Shown: piece after piece, positions 51,047 to 61,397 of the stretch
Numbering within the stretch: position 1 is the first letter of the stretch
How the letters are laid out: the number at the start of each line of letters is the position of its first letter
NCBI RefSeq assembly: GCF_003966145.1
Contig: NZ_RXNR01000004.1
Span: forward strand, 1 to 64,000
DNA length: 64,000 nucleotides
Source: Lysinibacillus telephonicus
GTDB taxonomy: Bacteria > Bacillota > Bacilli > Bacillales_A > Planococcaceae
Reading direction: 5' to 3'
Notes under the pieces: generated by a model
The model's input: only the letters and a program-made list of their open reading frames with translations
Databases searched by the model: none
Told to the model about the DNA's origin: nothing
Position numbers and translations under genes: made by a program

Positions 51047-52312
51047 TTGTTCAAATTTAATGATGAAAAAGGCAATTTAAAGTGCTCATTCTGTGGGAAG
51101 CCACAAGAACAAGTACGAAAATTGGTAGCTGGACCTGGCGTATATATTTGTGATGAATGTATCGAACTATGTTCTGAAATTGTTGTTGAGGAATTAGGGA
51201 TAGAAGAGGAAGTTGAATTTCAAGACATCCCAAAACCGAAAGAGATACTATCAATTTTAGACGAATATGTTATTGGACAAGAGCGCGCCAAGAAAGCCTT
51301 AGCTGTTGCTGTGTACAATCACTATAAACGTATTAATTCAAACAGTAAAATAGATGATGTTGAATTATCCAAATCAAATATCGTTTTAATTGGACCAACT
51401 GGTAGTGGGAAAACACTCCTTGCACAAACATTAGCCCGTATTTTAAATGTACCGTTTGCTATTGCAGATGCGACATCTCTTACAGAAGCTGGTTATGTTG
51501 GTGAAGATGTAGAAAATATCCTATTAAAATTGATCCAAGCAGCAGACTATGATATTGAACGTGCAGAAAAAGGAATTATTTATATCGATGAAATCGATAA
51601 GGTTGCTCGCAAATCAGAAAATCCTTCGATTACACGTGATGTATCTGGTGAAGGTGTACAACAGGCATTACTTAAAATTCTTGAAGGGACTGTAGCAAGC
51701 GTTCCCCCACAAGGTGGACGAAAGCACCCACATCAAGAATTTTTACAAATAGATACTACAAATATTCTATTTATCGTAGGTGGAGCGTTTGATGGTATTG
51801 AACAAATCATTAAGCGTCGCCAAGGCCGTAAAGTAATTGGATTCGGATCAGATTCAGTCAAAGAAGAAGAAAACGTATCACTGCTTTCTCAACTAATTCC
51901 AGAAGATTTACTAAAATTCGGTTTGATTCCAGAGTTCATTGGTCGTCTTCCAGTTTTAGCATCTTTAGAACAATTAGATGAAGAGGCGCTTGTAAGAATT
52001 TTAACTGAACCGAAAAATGCTTTAGTTAAGCAATACCAAAAAATGCTTGAGCTTGACAAGGTTGAATTAGATTTTGAAGAGGATGCATTAAAGGCAATTG
52101 CAAAAGAAGCAATTGAACGAAAAACAGGTGCACGCGGATTACGTTCTATTATTGAATCAACAATGCTGGATATGATGTATGAGCTTCCTTCACGTGAAGA
52201 CATTGTAAAATGTGTTATTACGAAGGAAACAATTACTGATAAAGCTACACCAAAATTAATTCTTGCTGATGGTACAGAACTAAATAAAAATGACAAAAAA
52301 ACTTCAGCATAA
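51047..52312 (+). CDS. clpX: ATP-dependent Clp protease ATP-binding subunit ClpX
   Basis: 421 residues. The zinc domain has [11 protein letters not shown] and [11 protein letters not shown] (about 14-45). Walker A is [12 protein letters not shown] (about 116-127), Walker [16 protein letters not shown], and the pore loop [10 protein letters not shown] lies between. The RKH loop ([10 protein letters not shown]) and the ClpP-binding loop IGF (KVIGFGSD, about 264-271) are present. It unfolds tagged substrates for ClpP in the cytoplasm. The start is TTG 51047, after TAGGGGTGAAGCAAA. ClpP is not in the window. Confidence 0.98.
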   Translation: MFKFNDEKGNLKCSFCGKPQEQVRKLVAGPGVYICDECIELCSEIVVEELGIEEEVEFQDIPKPKEILSILDEYVIGQERAKKALAVAVYNHYKRINSNSKIDDVELSKSNIVLIGPTGSGKTLLAQTLARILNVPFAIADATSLTEAGYVGEDVENILLKLIQAADYDIERAEKGIIYIDEIDKVARKSENPSITRDVSGEGVQQALLKILEGTVASVPPQGGRKHPHQEFLQIDTTNILFIVGGAFDGIEQIIKRRQGRKVIGFGSDSVKEEENVSLLSQLIPEDLLKFGLIPEFIGRLPVLASLEQLDEEALVRILTEPKNALVKQYQKMLELDKVELDFEEDALKAIAKEAIERKTGARGLRSIIESTMLDMMYELPSREDIVKCVITKETITDKATPKLILADGTELNKNDKKTSA

Positions 52313-52344
52313 TTAGCTTTAGTTCAGCGTTCAATGACAAGTAG

Positions 52345-52397
52345 AGAGCTGACTTCGAATTTGCGTTTTCACGCTTAGTCGTAAGTCAGCTCTTTAT
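52345..52397 (+). terminator. Terminator after clpX
   Basis: AGAGCTGACTT (52345-52355) pairs perfectly with AAGTCAGCTCT (52383-52393), then TTATT. The 27-base loop holds a second small stem, TTGCG/ACGCT. Confidence 0.78.
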
Positions 52398-52599
52398 TCC
52401 AATAAAAAAATATTTAAATGCATACATATGAATTGTCTAATTCAAGCTTTTATTTACATAATAAGTAGTGGGGATAATAATCGAACTATTTTACTTATTT
52501 GAAAAAATTACTATGATTATGTAAGTGAAATGTTGCATTTTTATCACATACTAACAAAGCGGGTTGATACGGAAAATGTGGATGGAGGTGAATACCCGC

Positions 52600-54921
52600 A
52601 TGAGTAAAACAAAAGAGAATATTCCATTACTGCCTTTACGTGGTTTATTAGTATACCCTTCAATGGTTTTACATATTGATGTCGGTAGAGCACGGTCAGT
52701 AGCAGCATTAGAACATGCAATGATGAATGAAAATCAGATCTTTTTAGCAACTCAAAAAGATTTGCGTGTAGAACAACCAAATCAAGATGAGCTTTATGAT
52801 ATTGGCACATTAGTAAATGTAAAACAAATGCTTAAATTACCGAATGGAACGTTACGCATTTTAGTTGAAGGAATTAGTCGTGCAAAAATCGTTAATTATG
52901 AAGAACGTAAAGACTTTACGATGGTAAATCTTGAAATTCACGAAGATGAAACAGAGAAGGATGTTGAAATTGAAGCGTTAATGCGTACTTTGATTAGTTA
53001 TTTTGAAAAATACGCAAAATCTTCAAATAAAATCACTACTGAAACAATCGATTCTGTTGTTGATATTGAAGAACCAGGTCGTCTTGCGGATATAGTTGCT
53101 TCTCATTTGCCATTTAAAGTTGCTGATAAGCAAGAAGTCTTAAGTATGTTCAATGTAAAAAAACGGTTAGATCATTTAATTATCCGTCTTCATGATGAGC
53201 AAGAAGTGCTTAATCTTGAAAAGAAAATTAACTCTAAAGTTAAGCAAGCGATGGAGCGTACTCAAAAGGAATATTATTTACGTGAACAAATGAAGGCTAT
53301 TCAAGCTGAGCTAGGCGACCGTGAAGGTAAAACCGGTGAAGTAGCGGATTTGCGTAAGCGTGTTGAAGAAGCAGGGATGCCTGAGTCTACAAAGAAGATT
53401 GCCATTAAAGAGCTTGACCGCTATGAAAAATTGCCTGCTGCAAGTGCTGAGAGCGGAGTAATTCGAAACTATATTGAATGGCTAATTACAATTCCTTGGA
53501 CTAAAAGCACTACTGATAGATTAGATATTAATCACGCAGAAGAAATATTAAACCGTGATCATGATGGACTTGAAAAAGTTAAGGAACGAATTTTAGAATA
53601 TCTTTCTGTACGACAGCTTAAGAATTCCGTTCGTGGACCGATTCTTTGCCTAGTAGGACCACCTGGGGTAGGGAAAACTTCATTGGCTCGTTCAGTTGCA
53701 GAAAGCTTAGACCGTAATTTTGTTCGCGTTTCCCTTGGAGGGGTTCGTGATGAATCCGAAATTCGTGGACACCGCCGTACGTATGTAGGTGCAATGCCAG
53801 GGAGAATTATTCAAGGTATGAAAAAGGCTGGTACAATTAACCCGGTGTTTTTACTCGATGAAATTGATAAAATGTCAAATGACTTCCGAGGAGATCCTTC
53901 TGCTGCGATGCTTGAAGTGTTAGATCCAGAGCAAAATAATACTTTTAGTGATCATTACATTGAAGAACCGTATGATTTATCAAAAGTAATGTTTATTGCT
54001 ACAGCAAATGATCTAAGTACGATTCCAGGTCCACTTCTTGACCGTATGGAGGTTATCTCAATTCCTGGGTATACAGAAATTGAGAAAATGTTAATTACTA
54101 AAAATCACTTGATTCCTAAGCAAATTAAAGAAAACGGGTTAAAGAAATCTCAGCTTTTAATTAAGGATGAAGCGATTATTGACTTAGTTCGCTACTATAC
54201 TCGTGAAGCAGGAGTGCGTAATTTACAACGTGAAATTGCATCTGTTTGTCGTAAAGCTGCTAAAATCATTGTTTCAGGTGAGAAAAAACGAGTTACTGTT
54301 AATTCTAAGGTATTAGAGGATATGCTTGGGAAACACCGTTACCATTACGGCCAAGCAGAAACGGAAAACCAAGTGGGCGTTGCTACTGGTTTAGCATATA
54401 CAACGGTTGGTGGAGATACACTTCAAATCGAAGTATCCCTTACATCGGGCAACGGAAGGTTACTATTAACTGGTAAGCTTGGTGAAGTGATGAAAGAATC
54501 TGCACAAACAGCATTATCATTTGTAAGATCGTTATCAGAGAAGCTTCAAATTGATAATAATTATTTTGAGCAGCATGATATCCATATTCATGTACCTGAG
54601 GGAGCTGTACCAAAGGATGGCCCTTCAGCAGGTATTACAATGATGACCGCATTAGTTTCAGCAATCTCAAATAAGCCAATTAAACGAGAAATTGGGATGA
54701 CTGGTGAAATTACATTGCGCGGTAGAGTACTGCCTATCGGTGGATTAAAAGAAAAATCATTAGGTGCGCATCGTGCTGGTTTAACAACGATCATTATTCC
54801 GAAAGATAATGAAAAAGATATTGATGATATTCCAGAAACTATTCGTGAGCAGCTTACGTTTAAACCGGTATCATCTGCAGAAGAGGTGCTGCAATTAGCA
54901 CTTGTTGGAGGTTTTGATTAA
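52600..54921 (+). CDS. lonA: ATP-dependent protease Lon (LonA)
   Basis: About 773 residues from ATG 52600, which GGAGGTGAA precedes; a longer frame from 52564 has no ribosome site. The N-terminal LAN domain (about 1-200) starts [20 protein letters not shown]. The AAA+ module has Walker [14 protein letters not shown] (about 351-363) and [15 protein letters not shown]. The protease Ser/Lys dyad lies in [20 protein letters not shown] (Ser about 678) and [14 protein letters not shown] (Lys about 721). It degrades misfolded and regulatory proteins. It follows clpX directly; the lonB gene found between them in B. subtilis is absent. Confidence 0.97.
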   Translation: MSKTKENIPLLPLRGLLVYPSMVLHIDVGRARSVAALEHAMMNENQIFLATQKDLRVEQPNQDELYDIGTLVNVKQMLKLPNGTLRILVEGISRAKIVNYEERKDFTMVNLEIHEDETEKDVEIEALMRTLISYFEKYAKSSNKITTETIDSVVDIEEPGRLADIVASHLPFKVADKQEVLSMFNVKKRLDHLIIRLHDEQEVLNLEKKINSKVKQAMERTQKEYYLREQMKAIQAELGDREGKTGEVADLRKRVEEAGMPESTKKIAIKELDRYEKLPAASAESGVIRNYIEWLITIPWTKSTTDRLDINHAEEILNRDHDGLEKVKERILEYLSVRQLKNSVRGPILCLVGPPGVGKTSLARSVAESLDRNFVRVSLGGVRDESEIRGHRRTYVGAMPGRIIQGMKKAGTINPVFLLDEIDKMSNDFRGDPSAAMLEVLDPEQNNTFSDHYIEEPYDLSKVMFIATANDLSTIPGPLLDRMEVISIPGYTEIEKMLITKNHLIPKQIKENGLKKSQLLIKDEAIIDLVRYYTREAGVRNLQREIASVCRKAAKIIVSGEKKRVTVNSKVLEDMLGKHRYHYGQAETENQVGVATGLAYTTVGGDTLQIEVSLTSGNGRLLLTGKLGEVMKESAQTALSFVRSLSEKLQIDNNYFEQHDIHIHVPEGAVPKDGPSAGITMMTALVSAISNKPIKREIGMTGEITLRGRVLPIGGLKEKSLGAHRAGLTTIIIPKDNEKDIDDIPETIREQLTFKPVSSAEEVLQLALVGGFD

Positions 54922-55502
54922 TGAAAGTCCATAACGTAGAAATGGTTATAAGCGCAGTCAAACCAGAACAATATCCAATCGATGGACTTCCTGAGTTTGC
55001 TTTAGCTGGTAGATCAAATGTAGGGAAATCATCGTTTATCAATCGAATGATTGGTCGAAAATCGATGGCTCGAATTTCATCTAAACCAGGAAAAACACAA
55101 ACGTTAAACTTTTATAAAATTGAGGAACAATTATTTTTTGTTGATGTTCCTGGCTATGGTTATGCAAAAGTATCAAAAACAGACCGAGAAGCATGGGGAA
55201 AGATGATTGAACGATATATAACAGCACGTAAAGAGCTACGTGCTGTTGTACTAATTATTGATTTGCGTCATCCCCCTACAAACGATGATTGCATGATGTA
55301 TGACTTTTTAAAATACTACAATATACCAACAATTATTATTGCTACAAAGGCTGATAAAATCCCTAAAGGAAAATGGGATAAGCATAAAAAAGTTGTAAAA
55401 GAAACGTTAAACATGGATAAAAGCGATCCAATAATTGTGTTTTCATCAGAATCAGGAATGGGAATGGAGCAAGCCTGGGATGAAATAGAGAAGCGGATGT
55501 AA
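54921..55502 (+). CDS. ysxC: Ribosome biogenesis GTPase YsxC/EngB
   Basis: 193 residues. G1 [14 protein letters not shown] (about 31-44), G2 in [13 protein letters not shown]3 [11 protein letters not shown] (about 74-84), G4 [13 protein letters not shown] (about 143-155) and G5 FSSESGMG are all intact. The GTPase acts in assembly of the 50S ribosomal subunit and is essential in B. subtilis. The start overlaps the lonA stop by one base (TAATG), as in B. subtilis. Confidence 0.97.
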   Translation: MKVHNVEMVISAVKPEQYPIDGLPEFALAGRSNVGKSSFINRMIGRKSMARISSKPGKTQTLNFYKIEEQLFFVDVPGYGYAKVSKTDREAWGKMIERYITARKELRAVVLIIDLRHPPTNDDCMMYDFLKYYNIPTIIIATKADKIPKGKWDKHKKVVKETLNMDKSDPIIVFSSESGMGMEQAWDEIEKRM

Positions 55503-55555
55503 TCTTTTCTACATAGTTAACAATTAGGCTCGACACAATAAAAGAAAATACACGT

Positions 55556-55600
55556 AAAACACCGATTTCCTAACTTTATAGGATTCGGTGTTTTTATTTT
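55556..55600 (+). terminator. Terminator after ysxC
   Basis: AACACCGATTTCCTA (55558-55572) pairs with TAGGATTCGGTGTT (55579-55592) with one unpaired base, followed by a T-rich tract. Confidence 0.85.
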
Positions 55601-55728
55601 AACTCTTATTACTGGGAGTTAATAACCATTTTAGGGAGTTAAAGTAAATATTAACTTAATAATGTCGATAAAGTAAATATATTCAGTTTTCATAGAGTAA
55701 ATCAGATTTTAATAGGGAGAAGATGAAA

Positions 55729-56628
55729 ATGCAGGTTAACTTGAATTACACAGGGGCGCAAAGTGCAATTGCATCTAAACACAGAAAAGAAATTGATGTA
55801 TTCTCGATGGCAGGCCAAACTATTGAAGTTGAACGAAATGGACAAGCTGTTAAACTTACTTTTTCTGATGAACTAATAGACTTTTCAAGTAAACAGTTGC
55901 AGGTAAGTGATTTATACACCCATGAAATAGATGAAAATGACCCGTTTTCCTATAAACCAAATGACCAATGGCTAATTTTTAGTCAGTTTTTACATGATGA
56001 AGGTGTCTTTGATGGGAAGACTATAGAAGAAGTAAATTCAATTGAAAATACGTTGCAAAGCATTACGGATGGTCTAGATAGTTTAAGTCATGGAGGCATT
56101 AGCTTTTTTGGGCAAATAAAGGAGGAACTAGATTCACATGAAGCACAGCTTGAACTAGGTGCTTCTGTTGCAGCATTACAACTATTTTCCGAAAAATTTT
56201 TAACAGGTGAAACAAAAGAAAATTTCTATCGATTAATTGATCAGTATAAAGTGCACAATCAACCAATTGTTGCAAATCATCAGTCATTGCAGGAGAAGTT
56301 CTATGCTGTCAGAGCTAAGGTAAAAGGTTTAAATGCGAATTTAACCTCCGAACAGGCAAATGAACTAGCGATTACAAATGCTTATAGCAAACAACAACAA
56401 CCTGTACAAGCAAAATTACAACAAGTTGAAAAATATCAGTCATTGTTTTCTTCAATTCAAGATCATAAAGATATTAATAAAACAGTAGAAGAAGCGAAAT
56501 TAATGCTAACAGAATTTGCACTTCAAAATATAAGCAAAAAGGAAAAAGATAAAACGGAAAATTGGTTAGAAAATCGAACACAGGACACATTTTCAAGAAT
56601 TCAAAACTACTTTATGAAGCTGATGTAA
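55729..56628 (+). CDS. Hypothetical protein, mostly helical
   Basis: About 299 residues. ATG 55729 lies eight bases after GGGAGA; ATG 55723 is too close. The N-terminus NLNYTGAQSAIASKHRKEID and the segment AGQTIEVERNGQAVKLTFSD (about 28-47) read like a small beta domain. The rest (about 100-299) is helical and hydrophilic with many Gln, Lys and Glu and no membrane segment or signal peptide. No family was recognised. The size and character would suit a cytoplasmic or structural protein. It forms its own unit between two terminators and directly follows conserved housekeeping genes. Confidence 0.6.
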   Translation: MQVNLNYTGAQSAIASKHRKEIDVFSMAGQTIEVERNGQAVKLTFSDELIDFSSKQLQVSDLYTHEIDENDPFSYKPNDQWLIFSQFLHDEGVFDGKTIEEVNSIENTLQSITDGLDSLSHGGISFFGQIKEELDSHEAQLELGASVAALQLFSEKFLTGETKENFYRLIDQYKVHNQPIVANHQSLQEKFYAVRAKVKGLNANLTSEQANELAITNAYSKQQQPVQAKLQQVEKYQSLFSSIQDHKDINKTVEEAKLMLTEFALQNISKKEKDKTENWLENRTQDTFSRIQNYFMKLM

Positions 56629-56643
56629 GTTTCATATATTGAT

Positions 56644-56691
56644 AAGCTCCCCTTTTGGTAGACAGATGTTTACCTCAAGGAGAGCTTTTTG
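56644..56691 (+). terminator. Terminator
   Basis: AAGCTCCCCTTTTGGTA (56644-56660) pairs imperfectly with TTACCTCAAGGAGAGCTT (56670-56687), then TTT. Confidence 0.75.
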
Positions 56692-56867
56692 TTTGCCCTA
56701 ATGATGTAATTTCGAAAGACGTGAACAAAACCATGCTTTTTTTATTATAAAATTAAATTAGATTGTAAAGAATTACAAATGATGTAACTGTGCTAACTCA
56801 ATATAAAACATGTGCAAATTGTCCAGCGATTCTCCATATTAAAAAACTAAGGTGGAATGAAAAAATA

Positions 56868-57770
56868 ATGTTAGAATGCGCAATAATTGGCGGCGGACCA
56901 GCAGGGTTGAACGCAGCACTTGTCTTAGGCAGAGCTAAAAGAAATGTGATTCTCTTTGATATTAATCAACCAAGAAATGCAGTAACACAGGAGTCGCACG
57001 GGTTCATTACTAGAGATGGGGTTACACCTAGAGAATTTAGAAACTTTGCTCATCAGGATATTCGTAATTACCCATCTGTGAAAATTAAAGAATTCAAAAT
57101 TGTAAAAGTAAAAAAAGAAAGTAATTCTATATTTCAACTTGTTACTCATGAGGGAGAGGTATATTTAAGCAAAAAAGTCATTATTGCAATTGGTCTTAAA
57201 GAAAGATTGCCCAATGTAAAAGGGATTAGAAATTATTATGGAAAGAGTATTTTCAATTGTCCTTATTGTGATGGTTGGGAATTAAGAGAACAACCTTTGG
57301 TATTAATCTCTGAAAATAATCATGCTACACATATGGCGAAGGTCCTTTATCAATGGAGCAAGGATTTGGTTGTTTGTACAAATGGCAAAAAGGTAATATC
57401 CGATGCTGATGTGCAGTTGTTCAATGAGAAAGGTATTCGGATAAAACAGCAACAGATCATCAAATTGAGTGGGCAAGATGGCAAATTAAAAAAGGTGATT
57501 TTTGAGGACGGTACAGAAATTGACAGAGTAGGCGGTTTTGTTACACCAGATCTTGAACAACCGAATAATATTGCGCAAGAGTTAGGGTGTGAATTTAGCG
57601 AAAATGGCGGGATTATAATCGACAGTTTAGGCAGAACAAATGTAGAAGGTATATATGCTGCAGGAGATACAACATTGGCTGCTCCTACACAATTAGTCAT
57701 CGCTGCTAGTGAAGGGAACCGTGCAGCAATGGGAGTAAATTACGATTTGACAATGGAGGAATTTAATTAA
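56868..57770 (+). CDS. NAD(P)/FAD-dependent oxidoreductase, thioredoxin reductase-like
   Basis: About 300 residues from ATG 56868, preceded by AAGGTGGAATG; a longer frame from 56790 lacks a ribosome site. The FAD loop is CAIIGGGPAGLNAALVLGRA (about 4-23), and YAAGDTTLAAPTQLVIAASE (about 263-282) closes the FAD site. The redox centre is NCPYCDGWELREQPL (about 130-144), so the CPYC pair of thioredoxin reductases is present. The NADP domain replaces the usual GGGNSA loop with VLISENNHATHMAKVLYQW, which departs from the norm. It probably reduces a thioredoxin-like or small disulfide partner that is not encoded nearby. Confidence 0.85.
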   Translation: MLECAIIGGGPAGLNAALVLGRAKRNVILFDINQPRNAVTQESHGFITRDGVTPREFRNFAHQDIRNYPSVKIKEFKIVKVKKESNSIFQLVTHEGEVYLSKKVIIAIGLKERLPNVKGIRNYYGKSIFNCPYCDGWELREQPLVLISENNHATHMAKVLYQWSKDLVVCTNGKKVISDADVQLFNEKGIRIKQQQIIKLSGQDGKLKKVIFEDGTEIDRVGGFVTPDLEQPNNIAQELGCEFSENGGIIIDSLGRTNVEGIYAAGDTTLAAPTQLVIAASEGNRAAMGVNYDLTMEEFN

Positions 57771-57859
57771 AAGATGAAGTTATTAAAAAGTAAATTTAAA
57801 AAAACTTAATTAGCAACCCTCGATGTTTATTTTACAAAAGTTAATTTTCCATTTAAATG

Positions 57860-57889
57860 AAAAGAGCAGAAGTGTCTTGCTCTTTTTTT
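57860..57889 (+). terminator. Terminator after the flavoprotein gene
   Basis: AAAAGAGCA (57860-57868) pairs with TGCTCTTTT (57878-57886), followed by more T. Confidence 0.85.
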
Positions 57890-57971
57890 ATATGTAAATA
57901 TTTTCTCACTCTTTCAATAAAAATAATCCACTTCTTAATCTATAATTCCCACTGATGATAGATTTACTTTA

Positions 57972-57980
57972 TGGTATAAT
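57972..57980 (+). promoter_or_regulatory. Extended -10 promoter candidate
   Basis: TGG-TATAAT at 57972-57980 has the TGn extension; the -35 region (CTGATG) is poor. Confidence 0.45.
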
Positions 57981-58182
57981 TTACATGTCAAAATAATGCC
58001 AAAAAAACCTTGATTTAGCTAAGATGTATCCGATAACTAGTATAGGGGGTGAAGTAGTAGTTTTAGCAATATTTCCAATGATTAATAGATAGGTTCATAG
58101 TTGATTTTTTCTACGGAAATATTTCGAAGTAGTTATCTTGGCAAATTGAACAAGTAAATGATTATCGTATCATCTATCTTAC

Positions 58183-58210
58183 TTCACTAATTACTTTAAA
58201 TTTATATAAT
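58183..58210 (+). promoter_or_regulatory. Start-proximal promoter candidate
   Basis: TTCACT (58183-58188), 16 bp, then TATAAT (58205-58210), about 26 bases before the start codon. Confidence 0.5.
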
Positions 58211-58235
58211 ACCAATGCTACAGGAGGAGAGCGAT

Positions 58236-59882
58236 TTGGCAAAGAAACTGTCATACATAGTTTGCATGCTGCTGTTAGTTGTTTCAACGTTGTCATTACC
58301 TAAAGCAGCAGATGCGGCAACCATTATCAACGGGACATTTGTAGGCGTTGATTATACTGAAACCGTAGCGAAAGACGGTACAGTTGAAAGAAAATTAAGC
58401 AAAATAACTTTAGAAAATAGCTCTGGGAGAACAAGTACTTTTAACATTGATAATAGTGCAAAACTATATATCAACAATACGCTAACAACCATCGATGGAT
58501 TTAAAGCGGGTATGAAAGTACAAGCGACGGTTAACTTGCGAAAAGTAAAGGAGCTTCGAGGTACTTCTGAAATAGAGCAAGGAGCTATTTCTCAAAATAG
58601 CAAGGAAAAAGCTGGAGTTGTAACAAAAATTGATCCAAATGGGATGTATATTAGTGTAAAGCTCGACGGCGGAGTTGAAACAACTTACTACATCAACCGC
58701 AATACGAATTTCATTAAAGGATCTTCAGCATCTAGGTTAAGTGAATTGTATGAAGGAGACCGAGTAAAGCTTAGATTTTCCAGCGCATCTACTTCTGTCG
58801 TTTCAGAGATTGAAATTATTGCCTCTGGTGTAGCAATTGAAAATTTATATAAAGGTTCAATCCAATTAGTCAATTTATCCGGTAATAAACTGACGGTGAA
58901 AAATGCGCAAAATTTTGAGAACTGGATGTTTGGTACATCTAATAACAGTAGTTTAACAACATATACTTTCACAAATAATACGGATATTTACGCTGGGAAC
59001 AAAAAAATTTCTAAAAATGATCTTCGTCAATATCGGGACAGTGAAGTATACTTTGCAACCGTTGAACAGTTTGGGAACGAAGTTATTAAAAAGATTATAG
59101 TTCTTGAAAATTATGAACGTTCTTATTACGAGGATATGACGGCAGTTAACACATCATTTAACTTTATTAATTTAAAAACAACTGGCCGTATTTATTTCCA
59201 TGAGGGGACAATTCTAGTTCGCAATGGCCGCTTAGTAGAGCCTTCGACATTAACAAATGCTGGTACTGCCTATGTTGTAACAGATGGAGTAACGAAGGAT
59301 AATTATGCACATGTCATCAACATTACAAATGACAGTATGTCGTCGCCAAACTTAGTGAAAGATGGATTGTACTTCGCTGAACTATCATATGTAGATGGTT
59401 ACTTGGCAGAGTTGCAAGATGTTGTACACCTTGATAACAACTATTGGAAATCTACTAATGATCTGACTCTTTCATTTAGTAATAGTACAAACGCAGAAGT
59501 AAATTATAATAACTCAACAATTCGCATTATCCCGAACATGGATTTAATTGCTTATGAAACTTACTATGGTTACTTCTATGTGCAGGATGGTCATATTCAA
59601 GCAATCCACTTATTGAAATCATCTACTAAAATGGCTAACCAAGTATTAACAGGGGTCATTGAAAATGTTAATGCATCAAGGGAAGAGATTGATGTGAAAA
59701 ATGTAAGTCAATGGTTTAACGGTACATGGTTAGATTCAGGCTCTTTAAATAATGTTGAGCTAGAACAAACATTAATAATTAAAGATGGAAAAGTAATCGA
59801 ACCTTCACAATTAAAACAATCAGACCGTGTTGTATTATTTACAAATAATTCATTTAATACGCATGTATTACTAGTGAACTAA
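58236..59882 (+). CDS. Secreted surface protein of repeated beta domains
   Basis: About 548 residues. TTG 58236 follows GGAGGAGAGCGA. A signal peptide (KKLSYIVCMLLLVVSTLSLP) ends near KAADAATI. The mature part is built of beta-rich units: segments with IDGFKAGMKVQATV, LSELYEGDRVKLRF, LRQYRDSEVYFATV and LKQSDRVVLFTNN recur every 80-120 residues with the same alternation of strands and a K/E-D-G turn. Cysteine is absent after the signal. No SLH or LPXTG anchor is seen. It stands before an SLH protein and a VWA protein, so it may be held on the surface by them. The family was not recognised. Confidence 0.75.
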   Translation: MAKKLSYIVCMLLLVVSTLSLPKAADAATIINGTFVGVDYTETVAKDGTVERKLSKITLENSSGRTSTFNIDNSAKLYINNTLTTIDGFKAGMKVQATVNLRKVKELRGTSEIEQGAISQNSKEKAGVVTKIDPNGMYISVKLDGGVETTYYINRNTNFIKGSSASRLSELYEGDRVKLRFSSASTSVVSEIEIIASGVAIENLYKGSIQLVNLSGNKLTVKNAQNFENWMFGTSNNSSLTTYTFTNNTDIYAGNKKISKNDLRQYRDSEVYFATVEQFGNEVIKKIIVLENYERSYYEDMTAVNTSFNFINLKTTGRIYFHEGTILVRNGRLVEPSTLTNAGTAYVVTDGVTKDNYAHVINITNDSMSSPNLVKDGLYFAELSYVDGYLAELQDVVHLDNNYWKSTNDLTLSFSNSTNAEVNYNNSTIRIIPNMDLIAYETYYGYFYVQDGHIQAIHLLKSSTKMANQVLTGVIENVNASREEIDVKNVSQWFNGTWLDSGSLNNVELEQTLIIKDGKVIEPSQLKQSDRVVLFTNNSFNTHVLLVN

Positions 59883-59890
59883 ATTTTAAA

Positions 59891-59935
59891 AGAGATAGGC
59901 ATGTGGCTCTAACTCCACATGCCATCTCGCTTTTA
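59891..59935 (+). terminator. Terminator or attenuator inside the surface cluster
   Basis: GAGATAGGCATGTGG (59892-59906) pairs with CCACATGCCATCTC (59914-59927) with one unpaired base, followed by GCTTTT. It sits 25 bases before the next gene start, so some transcription could read through. Confidence 0.78.
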
Positions 59936-59959
59936 GGAAAGAGAGGGATTGAAGGATTA

Positions 59960-61384
59960 ATGAAGAAACTTAGAATTGCTTTCTTGTTTTTAACATCTTT
60001 CATTTTTTTAGCAACTTTTAAACTTAGCCCTGTAAAAGCTGAAATCGTTGATATTTACGGTGGTATTCAAAATGAATATACATATGAGGAAGTCGTATTC
60101 ATTACAGGTAAACCAATTGTTTTTACTGGAACGAGCGACGATGTCAAAGTAACTGAAAAGGAAAGTAAAGGAAAACTGACTGAAACTTATAAAATTACTT
60201 TAGAGGGTCCAAATGGAGAAAAATTAACACGAAATTTCACCTATGTTTCAGACGTTACAAACTATGATCAAATTGGGCAAAGTACTGCCAATGGTGAAGT
60301 AACGAAATATACTGAAAGAATTAAAATCGGTGATGTAACCTATGAATTAGAGGATTATCAGTACTCTAAAGGGAGAATTACTGATAAACGTCCTGCTTCA
60401 GATTATTTTTCAGGAAATGTCATTTCTCGTAAAACATATGTGACGAATTCGAAAGATGATCCAGAGACAGTAGTTGTAAATATTGAAAGCCGAAGCTATG
60501 GATATGAAAATTTCTGGGGAGCGACAATTACTCAAATTACGGATTATGAATTTCAATATGATAACGGAAAAATTGGCTATGTTCAAAATAAAGCGTCAAC
60601 TACGAAATCTCGAACATTAAATTATGAAGAAAATACTCCATCCCTTTCTAGTTTTGATGGTGGATATGCTGTAATCAGTGCTGCAAACACAGTTTCCGAA
60701 TATACATATGATTTGCCTAAAAACAGTGGAAACATCGATTTAGATGCGGAGTATATGTCAAGAATTGAACGATTAATTGTGCCAAAGTTCCGAGATTTAT
60801 CAGCTCATGGGGCTAAAGATGATATTGAAAAGCTCTATTCTTTAGGCATACTTGATGATCAATCAAACTTCTTCTCTCCAAATACGCCAATGCAGCGCTA
60901 CGACTTTGCCATTGCGATTGGAAAAGCGGTGGATTTGCGTGTATTAGAGGATAAAAAGTCAACGAAATCAACGACGAGTATTTTTGCAGATGTAAACAGA
61001 AATGAAAAAGATTACAACTATTTAGTGTCAGCTGTAGAAAAAGGAATTATTACCGGCACTGAGCCGAACAAATTTATTCCTAACGGTTCATTAACACGAC
61101 AACAAGCTGCGACAATTTTAGTCCGTGCTTTAGGCTTAGAAAATAAAGCACCAGATCCAGGCTATCAAACAGCATATGCAGATGATGCTAAAATATCAGA
61201 TTATGCGCGTGATTCAGTGTATGTTGCGACTGAACTTGGGCTTATGTCAGGCAGTAATGGGAAATTTAATCCGAAGGGTGCATTAACACGGGCACAAGCT
61301 TCCCAAATTATTATGCGATTCCTTGAATATTTAGAAAATGATTTACAACAAAATTATCGGGATGATATTCTCTTCTTCCAATAA
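59960..61384 (+). CDS. SLH-domain surface protein
   Basis: About 474 residues from ATG 59960 (MKKLRIAFLFLTSFIFLATF, signal to about residue 29). A longer frame from 59903 would run through the terminator stem. The N-terminal half (about 30-270) is beta-rich and unrecognised. The C-terminal third holds three SLH domains: FRDLSAHGAKDDIEKLYSLG (about 275), IFADVNRNEKDYNYLVSAVE (about 340) and YADDAKISDYARDSVYVATE (about 405), each with a TRQQ/TRAQ-type corner. The SLH triplet anchors it to the wall polymer. It is 13 bases from the next gene. Confidence 0.88.
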   Translation: MKKLRIAFLFLTSFIFLATFKLSPVKAEIVDIYGGIQNEYTYEEVVFITGKPIVFTGTSDDVKVTEKESKGKLTETYKITLEGPNGEKLTRNFTYVSDVTNYDQIGQSTANGEVTKYTERIKIGDVTYELEDYQYSKGRITDKRPASDYFSGNVISRKTYVTNSKDDPETVVVNIESRSYGYENFWGATITQITDYEFQYDNGKIGYVQNKASTTKSRTLNYEENTPSLSSFDGGYAVISAANTVSEYTYDLPKNSGNIDLDAEYMSRIERLIVPKFRDLSAHGAKDDIEKLYSLGILDDQSNFFSPNTPMQRYDFAIAIGKAVDLRVLEDKKSTKSTTSIFADVNRNEKDYNYLVSAVEKGIITGTEPNKFIPNGSLTRQQAATILVRALGLENKAPDPGYQTAYADDAKISDYARDSVYVATELGLMSGSNGKFNPKGALTRAQASQIIMRFLEYLENDLQQNYRDDILFFQ

Positions 61385-61397
61385 GGGGTGAAAAGCT

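Larger units (their letters stand above)
57890..58235. other. Long upstream region of the surface-protein cluster
   Basis: No gene of ordinary size. It holds an extended -10 (57972-57980), a tract TATAGGGGGTGAAGTAG (58041-58057) that looks like a ribosome site without a proper gene, and a second promoter next to the start codon (58183-58210). A transcript from the first promoter would have a leader of about 250 bases. Confidence 0.45.

Noticed and set aside
51889-52296. A 135-codon - strand frame opposite clpX
   Set aside because: It is a shadow of the strongly conserved clpX gene, with Ser-rich nonsense translation.
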